DNA of 64,000 nt, taken from assembly GCA_023391815.1 (NCBI GenBank), contig JAEWAF010000026.1, positions 40,508 to 104,507 on the forward strand, in the 5' to 3' direction. Below the pieces are notes generated by a model, which made no database searches, was not told the origin of the DNA, and saw only the letters and a program-made list of their open reading frames with translations. The stretch comes from Pseudomonadota bacterium (GTDB taxonomy: Bacteria > Pseudomonadota > Gammaproteobacteria > Steroidobacterales > Steroidobacteraceae). The position numbers were made by a program, and so were the translations under genes. This document shows, in pieces, positions 49,198 to 57,399 of the stretch. Positions within the stretch are counted from its first letter, which is position 1, and each line of letters starts with the position of its first letter.

Positions 49198-51417
49198 ATG
49201 TTGTTCTCAAGCGTGCAACGGTCTGCCGCGGGACTGGTCCTGACCCTGGCCGCACTGGCCGGTTTCGGCCCGGCCGCGCTGGCGCAGTCCACCAACCGGC
49301 TGGAAAGCATCCAGGCGCAGGCCACTGCCGGAAACAAAGTGGAGCTGACGCTCCGCCTCGCCGGCGACGCGCCCAATCCGCTCACCTTCACGGTCGACAA
49401 TCCGGCGCGCATCGCGCTCGACCTGCCCGCGACCTCGGTCGCGATGACCTCGCGTCGAGTCGATGTGAAACAGGGCGTGCTCGACACGGTCAACGTCGCT
49501 GAAGCGAACGGCCGCACGCGAGTGGTGCTCAACGTCGACTCGCTGGTTCCTTACGAGACCCGCGTTCAAGGCAACACCATCGTGGTGTCGCTGGCCTCCG
49601 CCGGCACCGGCCGCGCGCTGCAAACGAGCGCTCAGCCCGGCAACCTCGCCGTCGCCACTCAGCGCCCCGCGGCTGCCACCGTTTCCGGCGTTCGCAGCGT
49701 CAATAACATCGACTTCCGTCGCGGTGGCGACGGCTCCGCGCGAGTGATCGTCGAGCTCACCGACTCCAAGGTGCCCGCGGATCTGCGCCAGGAAGGCGGC
49801 AAGATCGTGGTGAACTTCGCCAAGACCGCGATTCCCGAAAATCTGTTGCAGCGTCTGGACGTGGTCGACTTCGCCACGCCGGTGAGCAGCATCGATGCGC
49901 TCCGCGTCGGCGATGGCGCGCGCCTGGTGATCGCCGCTTCGGGCGACTACGAGCAGCTCGCTTATCAGTCCGACAACATCTACACGATCGAAGTGAAGCC
50001 GGTGGTGAAGCTGCCGCCCGAGCTGCGCGACAAGAAGGAATACGTCGGCGAGCGCCTGACCCTGAACTTCCAGGACATCGAAACCCGCGCCGTGCTGCAG
50101 CTGTTGGCCGATACCAGCGGCCAGAACATGGTCATCAGCGACTCGGTCGCCGGCAACGTGACCCTGCGCTTGCAGAACGTGCCGTGGGATCAGGCGCTGG
50201 ACGTGGTGATGCGGACCAAGGGCCTCGACTCGCGTCAGGAAGGCAATGTCATCTTCATCGCGCCGGCCAACGAGATCGCCGCTCGCGAGAAAGAGTTGCT
50301 GACTGCACGGAAGGAAGCTCAGGAGCTCTCGCCGCTGCGGACTGAATATCTGCAGGTGAACTACGCCAAGGCCGCGGACCTGGCGACGCTGATCAAGTCC
50401 GGCGCCGGTTCGCTGATCTCCGATCGCGGCAGCGTGGCGATCGACGAACGCACCAACACTCTGCTGTTGCAGGATACGGCCGAGCGCCTGGCGGACATCC
50501 GTCGGCTGGTGTCGACCCTCGACATCCCGGTCAAGCAAGTGATGATCGAAGCCCGCATCGTGATCGTGAGCGACGACTACAGCCGCGACCTGGGCGTGCG
50601 CTTCGGCGCCAACGTGGCCTTCAATCAGGGCGGCAGCGACGGTCTCGGCCTGCTCGGCGGCCCGTTGAACAGCGAGGAAGGCGTCGGCATCAGCCCGTAC
50701 CCGAGCCTGGCGGGCGGTTCTGACCGCAACGGTGACGGTATCCCCGATGGCATCGGCACACCGACCACCGGCACCGACGGCCAGCTCGGCGGCTTCATCC
50801 TTCCCGAGAACGCCGCGGATCGTTATCTCGTGAACCTGCCCGCCGCGAATCCGGCCGGTCGCCTCGCCCTGGCGCTCATCGACTCGGACTACCTGGTCGA
50901 TCTGGAGCTGTCGGCGGCGCAGGCCGAAGGCCGCGGCGAGATCATCTCCTCGCCCCGTCTGATCACCGCCAACCAGCGTGAAGCCACCATCGAGCAGGGC
51001 GTGGAAATTCCCTACCAGGAGTCTTCGTCCAGCGGCGCCACGACCACGCAGTTCAAGAAGGCCGTGCTGAGCCTGAAGGTCACCCCGCAGATCACTCCGG
51101 ACAACCGCGTGATCCTGGACCTGACGGTGTCGAAGGACAGCGTCGGCCAGCTGGTCGCCAGTGCCACCGGCGGCTTCGTGCCCAGCATCGACACGCGCGA
51201 GATCGTCACTCAGGTGCTGGTCAACGACGGCCAGACCGTCGTGCTCGGCGGCATCCTGGAGACCGAGCGTCGTGATGCCGAGAAGAAGGTGCCGTACCTG
51301 GGCGACATCCCGGTCGTCGGCCGCCTGTTCAAGAACAACACGACCACGGACAACAAGGACGAGCTGTTGATCTTCGTGACCCCGCGCATCCTGCGCGAGG
51401 GCAGCAGTTTGTATTGA
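49198..51417 (+). CDS. pilQ: PilQ, type IVa pilus secretin
   Basis: A 739-residue outer-membrane secretin. Start ATG 49198 (GGGAG upstream); an ATG at 49174 overlapping the pilP stop is less likely. Signal peptide about residues 1-29 (ending ALAQ), two AMIN domains (about 33-130 and 158-250), STN/secretin N0 (ERLTLNFQDIETRAVLQLLA), N1, and the secretin core with LVDLELSAAQAEGRGEIISSPRLITANQREA and VPYLGDIPVVGRLFKNN. A Gly/Asp-rich insertion (about residues 475-550) lies inside the core, as in many PilQ. Confidence 0.96.
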   Translation: MLFSSVQRSAAGLVLTLAALAGFGPAALAQSTNRLESIQAQATAGNKVELTLRLAGDAPNPLTFTVDNPARIALDLPATSVAMTSRRVDVKQGVLDTVNVAEANGRTRVVLNVDSLVPYETRVQGNTIVVSLASAGTGRALQTSAQPGNLAVATQRPAAATVSGVRSVNNIDFRRGGDGSARVIVELTDSKVPADLRQEGGKIVVNFAKTAIPENLLQRLDVVDFATPVSSIDALRVGDGARLVIAASGDYEQLAYQSDNIYTIEVKPVVKLPPELRDKKEYVGERLTLNFQDIETRAVLQLLADTSGQNMVISDSVAGNVTLRLQNVPWDQALDVVMRTKGLDSRQEGNVIFIAPANEIAAREKELLTARKEAQELSPLRTEYLQVNYAKAADLATLIKSGAGSLISDRGSVAIDERTNTLLLQDTAERLADIRRLVSTLDIPVKQVMIEARIVIVSDDYSRDLGVRFGANVAFNQGGSDGLGLLGGPLNSEEGVGISPYPSLAGGSDRNGDGIPDGIGTPTTGTDGQLGGFILPENAADRYLVNLPAANPAGRLALALIDSDYLVDLELSAAQAEGRGEIISSPRLITANQREATIEQGVEIPYQESSSSGATTTQFKKAVLSLKVTPQITPDNRVILDLTVSKDSVGQLVASATGGFVPSIDTREIVTQVLVNDGQTVVLGGILETERRDAEKKVPYLGDIPVVGRLFKNNTTTDNKDELLIFVTPRILREGSSLY

Positions 51418-51447
51418 CCTGCGCTGGCGGGTACACCCTGTAACGGC

Positions 51448-51478
51448 AGCGGCCGCCTGCGGGCGGCCGCTTTCGTTT
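51448..51478 (+). terminator. Rho-independent terminator between pilQ and aroK
   Basis: AGCGGCCGCC, loop TGCG, GGCGGCCGCT: a perfect 10-pair stem followed by TTCGTTT. It closes the pilMNOPQ unit 30 bases after the pilQ stop. TATAGT at 51478-51483 directly behind it could serve as a -10 for aroK. Confidence 0.75.
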
Positions 51479-51493
51479 ATAGTCCCGCCTTGC

Positions 51494-52042
51494 ATGACCT
51501 CCGAACCGACCAAGCCCGCGCGCGGCAATAACGTCTTCCTGATCGGGCCGATGGGCTCGGGCAAGACCGCCGTGGGCAAGCAGCTCGCGCGCCTGCTGCA
51601 TCTTCATTTCTACGACAGCGACGCTGAAATCGAGCAGCGCTGCGGCGTCGACATTCCCTACATTTTCGAGAAGGAAGGCGAGGCCGGCTTCCGCGAGCGC
51701 GAGCGGGAAGTGATCGACTCGCTCACGCAGATGCAGGATGTGATTCTCGCCACCGGCGGCGGCGCGGTACTGTCGGAGTTGAACCGCGAGCATCTCGCGA
51801 ATCGCGGCCGCGTCGTGTATCTACAAACCAGCGTCGATCAGCAGCTCGAGCGCACCCGGCACGGCCGCCAGCGCCCGCTGCTCTACACCGAGAATCCAGA
51901 GCGCAAGCTGCGCGAGCTGATGACCTTTCGCGCTCCGCTGTACGAATCCATCGCCGCCATCGTGGTATGCACCGACGGGCGACAGGTACGCGCGGTCGCC
52001 GACGAGGTCGTGCAGCGTTTGCAGGAGCTGTCCGTCACATGA
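51494..52042 (+). CDS. aroK: Shikimate kinase
   Basis: A 182-residue kinase of the aromatic amino acid pathway. P-loop IGPMGSGKTAVGKQLA, DSDAEIEQRCG (DxD of substrate binding), GEAGFREREREV, the TGGGAVLS loop and the lid GRQRPLLYTENPERKLRE. Its stop overlaps the aroB start. Confidence 0.96.
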   Translation: MTSEPTKPARGNNVFLIGPMGSGKTAVGKQLARLLHLHFYDSDAEIEQRCGVDIPYIFEKEGEAGFREREREVIDSLTQMQDVILATGGGAVLSELNREHLANRGRVVYLQTSVDQQLERTRHGRQRPLLYTENPERKLRELMTFRAPLYESIAAIVVCTDGRQVRAVADEVVQRLQELSVT

Positions 52043-53139
52043 GCCACCAACCGCACGAACGAGTCGATATCGCGCTGGGCGAGCGCAGTTATCCCATCCT
52101 GATCGGGCCGCATCTGCTCGAGGACGATGCGCTGTTGAGCGAACACGTCGCCGCGCGCAATCTATTGATCGTCACCAACGAAACCATCGCGCCGTTGTAT
52201 CTGCGCCCGCTGCAAACGGCGTTGAAGCATCGTCGCACCGCCTCGGTGGTGTTGCCGGACGGCGAGCAATACAAAACGTTGGACACGCTGTCGCGAATCT
52301 TCGATGCGCTGGTGAGCGAGCGCATGAACCGCGATGCTGCCGTGATCGCGCTCGGTGGTGGTGTCATTGGCGACATGGCCGGATTCGCCGCCGCTTGTTA
52401 TCAACGCGGCATCGATTACATTCAGGTGCCGACGACGCTGCTCGCGCAAGTGGATTCGTCGGTTGGCGGCAAGACCGCCGTCAATCATCCGAGCGCGAAG
52501 AATATGATCGGCGCGTTCCATCAGCCGCGGGTCGTCATCGCGGACACCGCGACGCTCCATACGTTGCCCGAACGCGAGTTCGCCGCCGGCATCGCTGAAA
52601 TCGTGAAGTACGGTTTGATCTACGACCCGGCGTTTTTCGCGTGGCTCGAAGAGCATGCCGACGCATTGTTGAAACGGGTCGACAGCGCCGTCATTCATGC
52701 GGTGCGCCGCTCCTGCGAGATCAAGGCCGAAGTCGTGGGTATCGATGAGCGTGAGCAGGGGTTGCGCGCCATTCTGAATCTGGGTCATACGTTCGGTCAT
52801 GCCATCGAGACGGCATCGGGCTACGGCAACTGGCTGCACGGTGAAGCGGTCGCGGCCGGTATGGTGATGGCGGCGGATTTGTCCGAGCGGCTCGGCTGGT
52901 TGCCGAGCACGGACAAACAACGCGCCATCGATCTGCTGAAACGATTTCGCTTGCCTGTCGAACCGCCGCGCATCGGCGCCGATCGTGCGCGTGAGTTGAT
53001 GGGGCTCGACAAGAAAGTGCTCGACGGCAAGCTGCGCCTGGTGCTGTTACGCAGCCTCGGCAAGGCGGATGTCGTCAGCGACTACTCCGGCGAAGCGTTC
53101 GCCGCCACCATGCGAACGCATTTCGACGCTGCCGCATGA
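52039..53139 (+). CDS. aroB: 3-dehydroquinate synthase
   Basis: A 366-residue enzyme that turns DAHP into 3-dehydroquinate with NAD and a divalent metal. ATG 52039 overlaps the aroK stop; the upstream open frame is shadow. Blocks DGEQYKTLDTL, IALGGGVIGDMAGFAAA, QVPTTLLAQVDSSVGGKTAVNH and the metal ligands in GLRAILNLGHTFGHAIE and LHGEAVAAGMV are all there. Next gene dgt overlaps by four bases. Confidence 0.96.
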   Translation: MSHQPHERVDIALGERSYPILIGPHLLEDDALLSEHVAARNLLIVTNETIAPLYLRPLQTALKHRRTASVVLPDGEQYKTLDTLSRIFDALVSERMNRDAAVIALGGGVIGDMAGFAAACYQRGIDYIQVPTTLLAQVDSSVGGKTAVNHPSAKNMIGAFHQPRVVIADTATLHTLPEREFAAGIAEIVKYGLIYDPAFFAWLEEHADALLKRVDSAVIHAVRRSCEIKAEVVGIDEREQGLRAILNLGHTFGHAIETASGYGNWLHGEAVAAGMVMAADLSERLGWLPSTDKQRAIDLLKRFRLPVEPPRIGADRARELMGLDKKVLDGKLRLVLLRSLGKADVVSDYSGEAFAATMRTHFDAAA

Positions 53140-54299
53140 CCGCCGCGCCCTCACCGCTCGCTCCCTACGCTTCCTGGGACAATCGGTCGAAGGGCCGTCA
53201 GTTTCCCGAGGATGCTCCGCGCTATCGCAGTGAGTATCAGCGAGATCGCGATCGCATCGTGCATTCCACGGCGTTTCGACGCCTGGTTTACAAGACGCAG
53301 GTCTTCGTCAATCACGAAGGCGATTTGTTTCGCACGCGTCTGACCCATTCCATCGAAGTCGCGCAAATCGCCCGCACCATCGCGCGAGCATTACAGCTCA
53401 ACGAGACACTCTGCGAAGCCATTTGCCTGGCGCACGACCTCGGTCACACGCCGTTCGGGCACGCGGGGCAGGATGCGCTGAATGCCTGTATGCGAGACTA
53501 CGGCGGCTTCGAGCACAACCTGCAGTCGCTGCGTGTCGTCGATGAGCTCGAAGAGCACTACGCTGCGTTCGCCGGGCTGAACCTGACGTTCGAGACGCGC
53601 GAAGGCATTCTCAAACACTGCTCGCTCAACAACGCACGCAAGCTCGGCGAGCTGGGCGAACGTTTCATCCGCCGCCGCCAGCCGACGCTCGAGGCACAGA
53701 TCGCCAATCTGGCCGACGAGATTGCGTACAACAATCACGATCTGGACGACGGGTTGCGCGCCGGTCTCATCACCGTCGATGAATTGAAACAAGTTCCGTT
53801 GTTCCGGCGGCAGTACGATGTCGTCATGACCGCGTATCCGTCGCTGAACGGACGGCGGCTCATCCACGAAGTGATCCGGCGCATGATCGCGTATGTCGTC
53901 ACCGATCTGATCGAGAACACCGCCGCCCAACTGCGGGCCGCAGCCCCCACGGACGTCGAAGCCGTGCGCGCCGCGCCCGGCGCCTTAGTCAAATTCAGCG
54001 AGCCGGTGGTCGCGGAACATCTCGAGCTGAAGCGATATCTGCTTGAGCACGTCTATCGACACTATCGCGTCCTGCGCATGACCAACAAGGCCGACGCCGT
54101 CATCAGCAGCCTGTTCGAAACCTTCTTCAAACGCCCCGAGCTATTGCCTCCCGAACATCAGCAAATCGCCTCGCAGATGGAATCCCGATCCGGCGAATCC
54201 GGCCGCGCACGCGCCGTTGCCGACTACATCGCCGGCATGACCGACCGCTACGCCATCGTCGAACACGAACGCATCTTCGACCCAGCCAAGCGCAGCTGA
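53136..54299 (+). CDS. dgt: Deoxyguanosine-triphosphate triphosphohydrolase-like HD protein
   Basis: A 387-residue HD-domain phosphohydrolase. HD metal site: LTHSIEVAQIARTIAR, AHDLGHTPFGHAGQDALN, LTFETREGILKH and DEIAYNNHDLDDGLRAG. Family members split dGTP (or other dNTPs) into nucleoside and triphosphate. The aroK-aroB-dgt order is common in this branch, so this is probably a housekeeping copy; dGTPases can also act against phages, and the next gene is a phage-defence dCTP deaminase, so a joint role cannot be ruled out. Ends at 54299, before the defence leader. Confidence 0.92.
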   Translation: MTAAPSPLAPYASWDNRSKGRQFPEDAPRYRSEYQRDRDRIVHSTAFRRLVYKTQVFVNHEGDLFRTRLTHSIEVAQIARTIARALQLNETLCEAICLAHDLGHTPFGHAGQDALNACMRDYGGFEHNLQSLRVVDELEEHYAAFAGLNLTFETREGILKHCSLNNARKLGELGERFIRRRQPTLEAQIANLADEIAYNNHDLDDGLRAGLITVDELKQVPLFRRQYDVVMTAYPSLNGRRLIHEVIRRMIAYVVTDLIENTAAQLRAAAPTDVEAVRAAPGALVKFSEPVVAEHLELKRYLLEHVYRHYRVLRMTNKADAVISSLFETFFKRPELLPPEHQQIASQMESRSGESGRARAVADYIAGMTDRYAIVEHERIFDPAKRS

Positions 54300-54508
54300 G
54301 CCCTTCCAAATCCCCTCGACACGAGCTGTGCGACTCGATGCGCACACACTCCCTCGCGTCAGCTGCGCGGAACATTTTCGCGCGATAGCGTGCGCAATGG
54401 CGCGCGGCATCTGCAGAGATTTACTTTCGTTCAGGGAGGGGTGAACTCGTTCGAAAGCACGATCAACCAGGACGACGGCTAGTTCAGCGCCATGCTTGGA
54501 AAGATTTC
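54300..54508 (+). ncRNA. Structured leader upstream of the dCTP deaminase, candidate AvcI-like RNA
   Basis: A 209-base gap without a protein gene that can fold into several hairpins: TGTGCG ... CGCACA near 54326-54346, a GC-rich CGCGC / GCGCG pair near 54380-54406, and CTTTCG-TTCA ... TGAAC ... CGAAAG near 54424-54456 with GGGAGGGG in the loop. In Vibrio cholerae the deaminase AvcD is inhibited by a small RNA, AvcI, encoded just upstream; position and length fit here, but sequence similarity cannot be judged. Inference only. Confidence 0.35.
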
Positions 54509-56059
54509 ATGGACCAGTTGCCCGCCCTCTCAGGTCCCGAATTGGTGTTCGGCCTCGTCGGAGCTGTAGGTTCAGACCTGCAGGCAGTGACACGCACGCT
54601 CGTTTCGGAGCTGGAGCGCGTGCGCTATCGGGTGGAAGAAATCCACGTCAGTTCGCTGCTTCACCAGCTGGATCGTTATGCGCATCTGGGCAACGGATGC
54701 TTCGAGTCCGAGTTCGAGCGCATTCGGGAGCATATGAAGGCGGGGACGGACTTGCGCAACAGAACGGAGGCGGGCGAAGTAATGGCCTTGCTTGCCATAT
54801 CCGCGATTCGGCAACGTCGAATTACACTGCAATCCCACCGACCGCCCGTGGAAGCAGCGGAGCAGCCGCTGGAAAGAACGGCTTTCGTCATTCGCTCGCT
54901 GAAGCATCCAGACGAAATTCAGATGCTTCGGTATGTCTACGGTAGAGCGTTCAATGTCATCTCAACGTACACGCCGCGGCAGGATCGAGTAGAAAAGCTT
55001 GCTTCGAGTATCGCCGATTCACGCGGCGAAACTTACAGCGATCGTTTCCGCGCGCAGGCGGAAGAACTGATCCACGTCGATGAACAGGAGGCAAGCAAGC
55101 TCGGTCAGAGCGTTCGAGAATCCTTTCCTCGCGGCGACTTCTTCGTGGACGCACGCTCCTCGGAGCGCTTACAGGCAAGCCTGGCGCGCTATGTTCGTCT
55201 GCTGTTCGGCCATCCTTTCGAAACACCGACGCGAGATGAATTCGCAATGTTCCATGCATACGCGGCGGCACTTCGCTCCGCGGATCTCGGGCGGCAGGTC
55301 GGAGTCGCCATCACCAACGTAGATGGCAGCATTCTCGCGGTCGGATGCAACGATGTCCCCAAGGTCGGAGGCGGGCTGTACTGGAGCGGTGAAGGGCCCG
55401 ATCACCGGGACTTCGTCAAAGGCGTGGATAGCACCAGCCGGTTCAAGCGCCAACTACTCGCTCAGGCCCTGAGCCGACTTCGGGAGGCAGGGTGGAGGCC
55501 GCCGGAGAATTCGCAAGGCGACGCGGACTCATTGCTTGCTGCCGGAACGCTGAATGGCACGCAGATTCAAAACCTGTTGGAGTTCGGCCGCTCGGTGCAT
55601 GCAGAGATGTCGGCACTCTCCGAAGCCGCCCATCGTGGCATCGCCGTGGAGGATGCCAGCATGTACAGCACGACCTTTCCTTGTCACCTTTGCGCAAGGC
55701 ACATTGTTTCGGCCGGCATTCGGCGAGTCGTGTATATCGAACCGTATCCAAAAAGTCTGGCGCGTGAGTTGTACGAGGACATGATCGATGTGGACCCGCG
55801 CGTCGCAAGACCTGATCGAGTCACATTCGAGCCGTTCGTCGGCGTTGCGCCGAGCATTTATACAGAGATGTTCCGCGCCACTGAGCGCAAGGATCCGCGC
55901 GGAAACGCCATTGCCTGGATCGACGGAAAGGCCGAGCCTCGCCTCAAGCGGTTCGTTCCCTCGTACCTGTTGATCGAGGGTATGGTGCTTGGTAAGGTGC
56001 TTCCCGTCACCCTCGCGCGGGGCGCTGTTTCCCGAGTGTCTGAGGAGCTTTCAACATGA
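54509..56059 (+). CDS. avcD: Anti-phage dCTP/dCMP deaminase, AvcD/DcdV type
   Basis: A 516-residue protein of two parts. The N-terminal part is P-loop-kinase-like (GLVGAVGSDLQAV at residues 15-27, with later ELIHVDEQE), and the C-terminal part is a zinc deaminase with His364-Ala-Glu366 (GRSVHAEMSALSEAA), Cys392 and Cys395 in TTFPCHLCARH, and the allosteric-type RRVVYIEPYPKS. This architecture is that of dCTP deaminases that destroy dCTP on phage infection. GGAAAG precedes the ATG. Unlike the housekeeping neighbours it has many non-preferred codons, consistent with acquisition. The small gene that follows overlaps it by four bases. Confidence 0.85.
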   Translation: MDQLPALSGPELVFGLVGAVGSDLQAVTRTLVSELERVRYRVEEIHVSSLLHQLDRYAHLGNGCFESEFERIREHMKAGTDLRNRTEAGEVMALLAISAIRQRRITLQSHRPPVEAAEQPLERTAFVIRSLKHPDEIQMLRYVYGRAFNVISTYTPRQDRVEKLASSIADSRGETYSDRFRAQAEELIHVDEQEASKLGQSVRESFPRGDFFVDARSSERLQASLARYVRLLFGHPFETPTRDEFAMFHAYAAALRSADLGRQVGVAITNVDGSILAVGCNDVPKVGGGLYWSGEGPDHRDFVKGVDSTSRFKRQLLAQALSRLREAGWRPPENSQGDADSLLAAGTLNGTQIQNLLEFGRSVHAEMSALSEAAHRGIAVEDASMYSTTFPCHLCARHIVSAGIRRVVYIEPYPKSLARELYEDMIDVDPRVARPDRVTFEPFVGVAPSIYTEMFRATERKDPRGNAIAWIDGKAEPRLKRFVPSYLLIEGMVLGKVLPVTLARGAVSRVSEELST

Positions 56060-56241
56060 GTCCAGTCAAGGGTTCCGATCTCGCCAGGCAAATCGAACTG
56101 GCGCGGGAAAGTATCGAGCGTTGGCCGCAATGGCTCAAGGACGCTTCCGGCATCGGCAAGGAATCCGTTGAAGGCGCGCCCGGCGAGCGGCAGGCCATTG
56201 CTCCCAAGATTCCGCTGTCGACCGGCGACTTCATCGATTGA
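56056..56241 (+). CDS. Small protein coupled to the dCTP deaminase
   Basis: A 61-residue hydrophilic protein that starts in an ATGA overlap with the deaminase gene. Visible features: a helix DLARQIELARESIERWPQWL, a Gly/Ser stretch and an end STGDFID. The pattern of a short helix with two Trp (ERWPQWLKDA) recalls small ORFs that often accompany defence or toxin genes; I do not know a function. It may regulate or stabilise the deaminase. Confidence 0.5.
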   Translation: MSPVKGSDLARQIELARESIERWPQWLKDASGIGKESVEGAPGERQAIAPKIPLSTGDFID

Positions 56242-56301
56242 GCAGATTCTCGCAAAGCCACCGCGAGTTCAGCCGAGTCAGAGTTACGCGCAAGTGCTAA
56301 A

Positions 56302-56324
56302 TTACCACTCATCATGAGTGGTAA
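56302..56324. promoter_or_regulatory. Perfect palindrome over the hemE start codon
   Basis: TTACCACTCAT, one base (C), ATGAGTGGTAA: an 11-base perfect inverted repeat whose right arm begins with the hemE ATG (56314-56316). In DNA it could bind a symmetric repressor; in mRNA a 10-pair hairpin with loop UCA would bury the start codon and its surroundings. A perfect 11-base arm by chance at a given place has a probability of about 4 to the power -11. Confidence 0.6.
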
Positions 56325-57399
56325 CCCCAAGCCCAGTCTCGCCAACGACCTGCTCCTCCGCGCACTGCTGAGACAGCCGGTCGATCGCACGCCTGTATGG
56401 ATGATGCGTCAAGCAGGTCGATACCTGCCGGAGTACCGTGCCACGCGCGAGCGTGCAGGGAGTTTCCTGAAGCTGTGCATGACGCCGGAGTTGGCGTGCG
56501 AAGTCACATTGCAGCCGTTGGATCGGTATCCGCTGGACGCGGCGATTCTGTTCTCCGACATCCTGACGATTCCTCATGCGCTCGGGCTTGGCTTGCAGTT
56601 CGAGACGGGGGAAGGGCCGCGCATCGAGCGGCCGGTGCGGTCGAGAGCGGATGTGGAGAAGTTGGGTGTTCCCGATCCGAACGTCGAACTGCGGTATGTG
56701 ATGGATGCGGTGAGCCTGATCCGTCGTGAGCTGAAGGGTCGCGTGCCGCTGATCGGTTTCGCCGGCAGTCCATGGACAGTGGGTACGTACATCGTCGAAG
56801 GCGGAAGCTCACGTGAGTTTTCCCGCATCAAGACGATGATGTACAACGAGCCAGCGACACTGCGCGGGTTGTTACAGTTGCTCGCCGATTCCACGCGTTC
56901 GTATCTCAACGCGCAAATCGCGGCCGGCGCGCAGGCAGTGATGATTTTCGATACGTGGGGCGGCGTGCTCACGCCCGCGCAGTATCGAGAGTTCTCGCTG
57001 CACTACATGCAAAGCATCCTCGATGGATTGACGCGCGAAGCTGAAGGTCGGCGCGTGCCGGTGATCCTGTTCACCAAGGGCGCGGGCGACTGGCTCAGCA
57101 TCATGGCGCAGACGGGCTGCGACGCGCTGGGCGTCGATTGGACGACCGATCTCGGCGACGCGCGCCGGCTCGTCAACGATCGCGTGGCGTTGCAGGGAAA
57201 TCTGGATCCGAACTGCCTGTACGCCGCCCCGGAGCGAATTCGAGAGGAAGTGGCGCGAGTGCTCGCAAGTTACGGGCAAGGCCACGGGCATGTGTTCAAT
57301 CTGGGACACGGCATACACCCGGCCGTGCCGCCCGAGCACGCCGGCGCGATGATCGCCGCCGTGCACGAGCTGAGCCCGCAATATCACACCCAGCGCTAG
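56314..57399 (+). CDS. hemE: Uroporphyrinogen III decarboxylase
   Basis: A 361-residue heme-pathway enzyme that removes four acetate carboxyls to give coproporphyrinogen III. Blocks: PVWMMRQAGRYLPEYR (active-site Arg and adjacent loop), ILFSDILTIPHALGLGLQFE, GFAGSPWTVGTYIVEGG, IFDTWGGVLTPAQYREFS, DWTTDLGDARRLV and LGHGIHPAVPPEHAGAM. Full length. Its last four bases overlap the end of fadD on the other strand. The start codon lies inside a palindrome (56302-56324). Confidence 0.96.
   Translation: MSGNPKPSLANDLLLRALLRQPVDRTPVWMMRQAGRYLPEYRATRERAGSFLKLCMTPELACEVTLQPLDRYPLDAAILFSDILTIPHALGLGLQFETGEGPRIERPVRSRADVEKLGVPDPNVELRYVMDAVSLIRRELKGRVPLIGFAGSPWTVGTYIVEGGSSREFSRIKTMMYNEPATLRGLLQLLADSTRSYLNAQIAAGAQAVMIFDTWGGVLTPAQYREFSLHYMQSILDGLTREAEGRRVPVILFTKGAGDWLSIMAQTGCDALGVDWTTDLGDARRLVNDRVALQGNLDPNCLYAAPERIREEVARVLASYGQGHGHVFNLGHGIHPAVPPEHAGAMIAAVHELSPQYHTQR

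Noticed and set aside
49207..51579. A 790-codon open frame antisense to pilQ
   Set aside because: High GC3 in the opposite frame keeps it open. Its translation has no family motif, and pilQ on the plus strand is certain.
54441..54482. A 13-codon GTG frame in the deaminase leader
   Set aside because: GGGAGG is too close to the GTG, and the segment lies in a hairpin.
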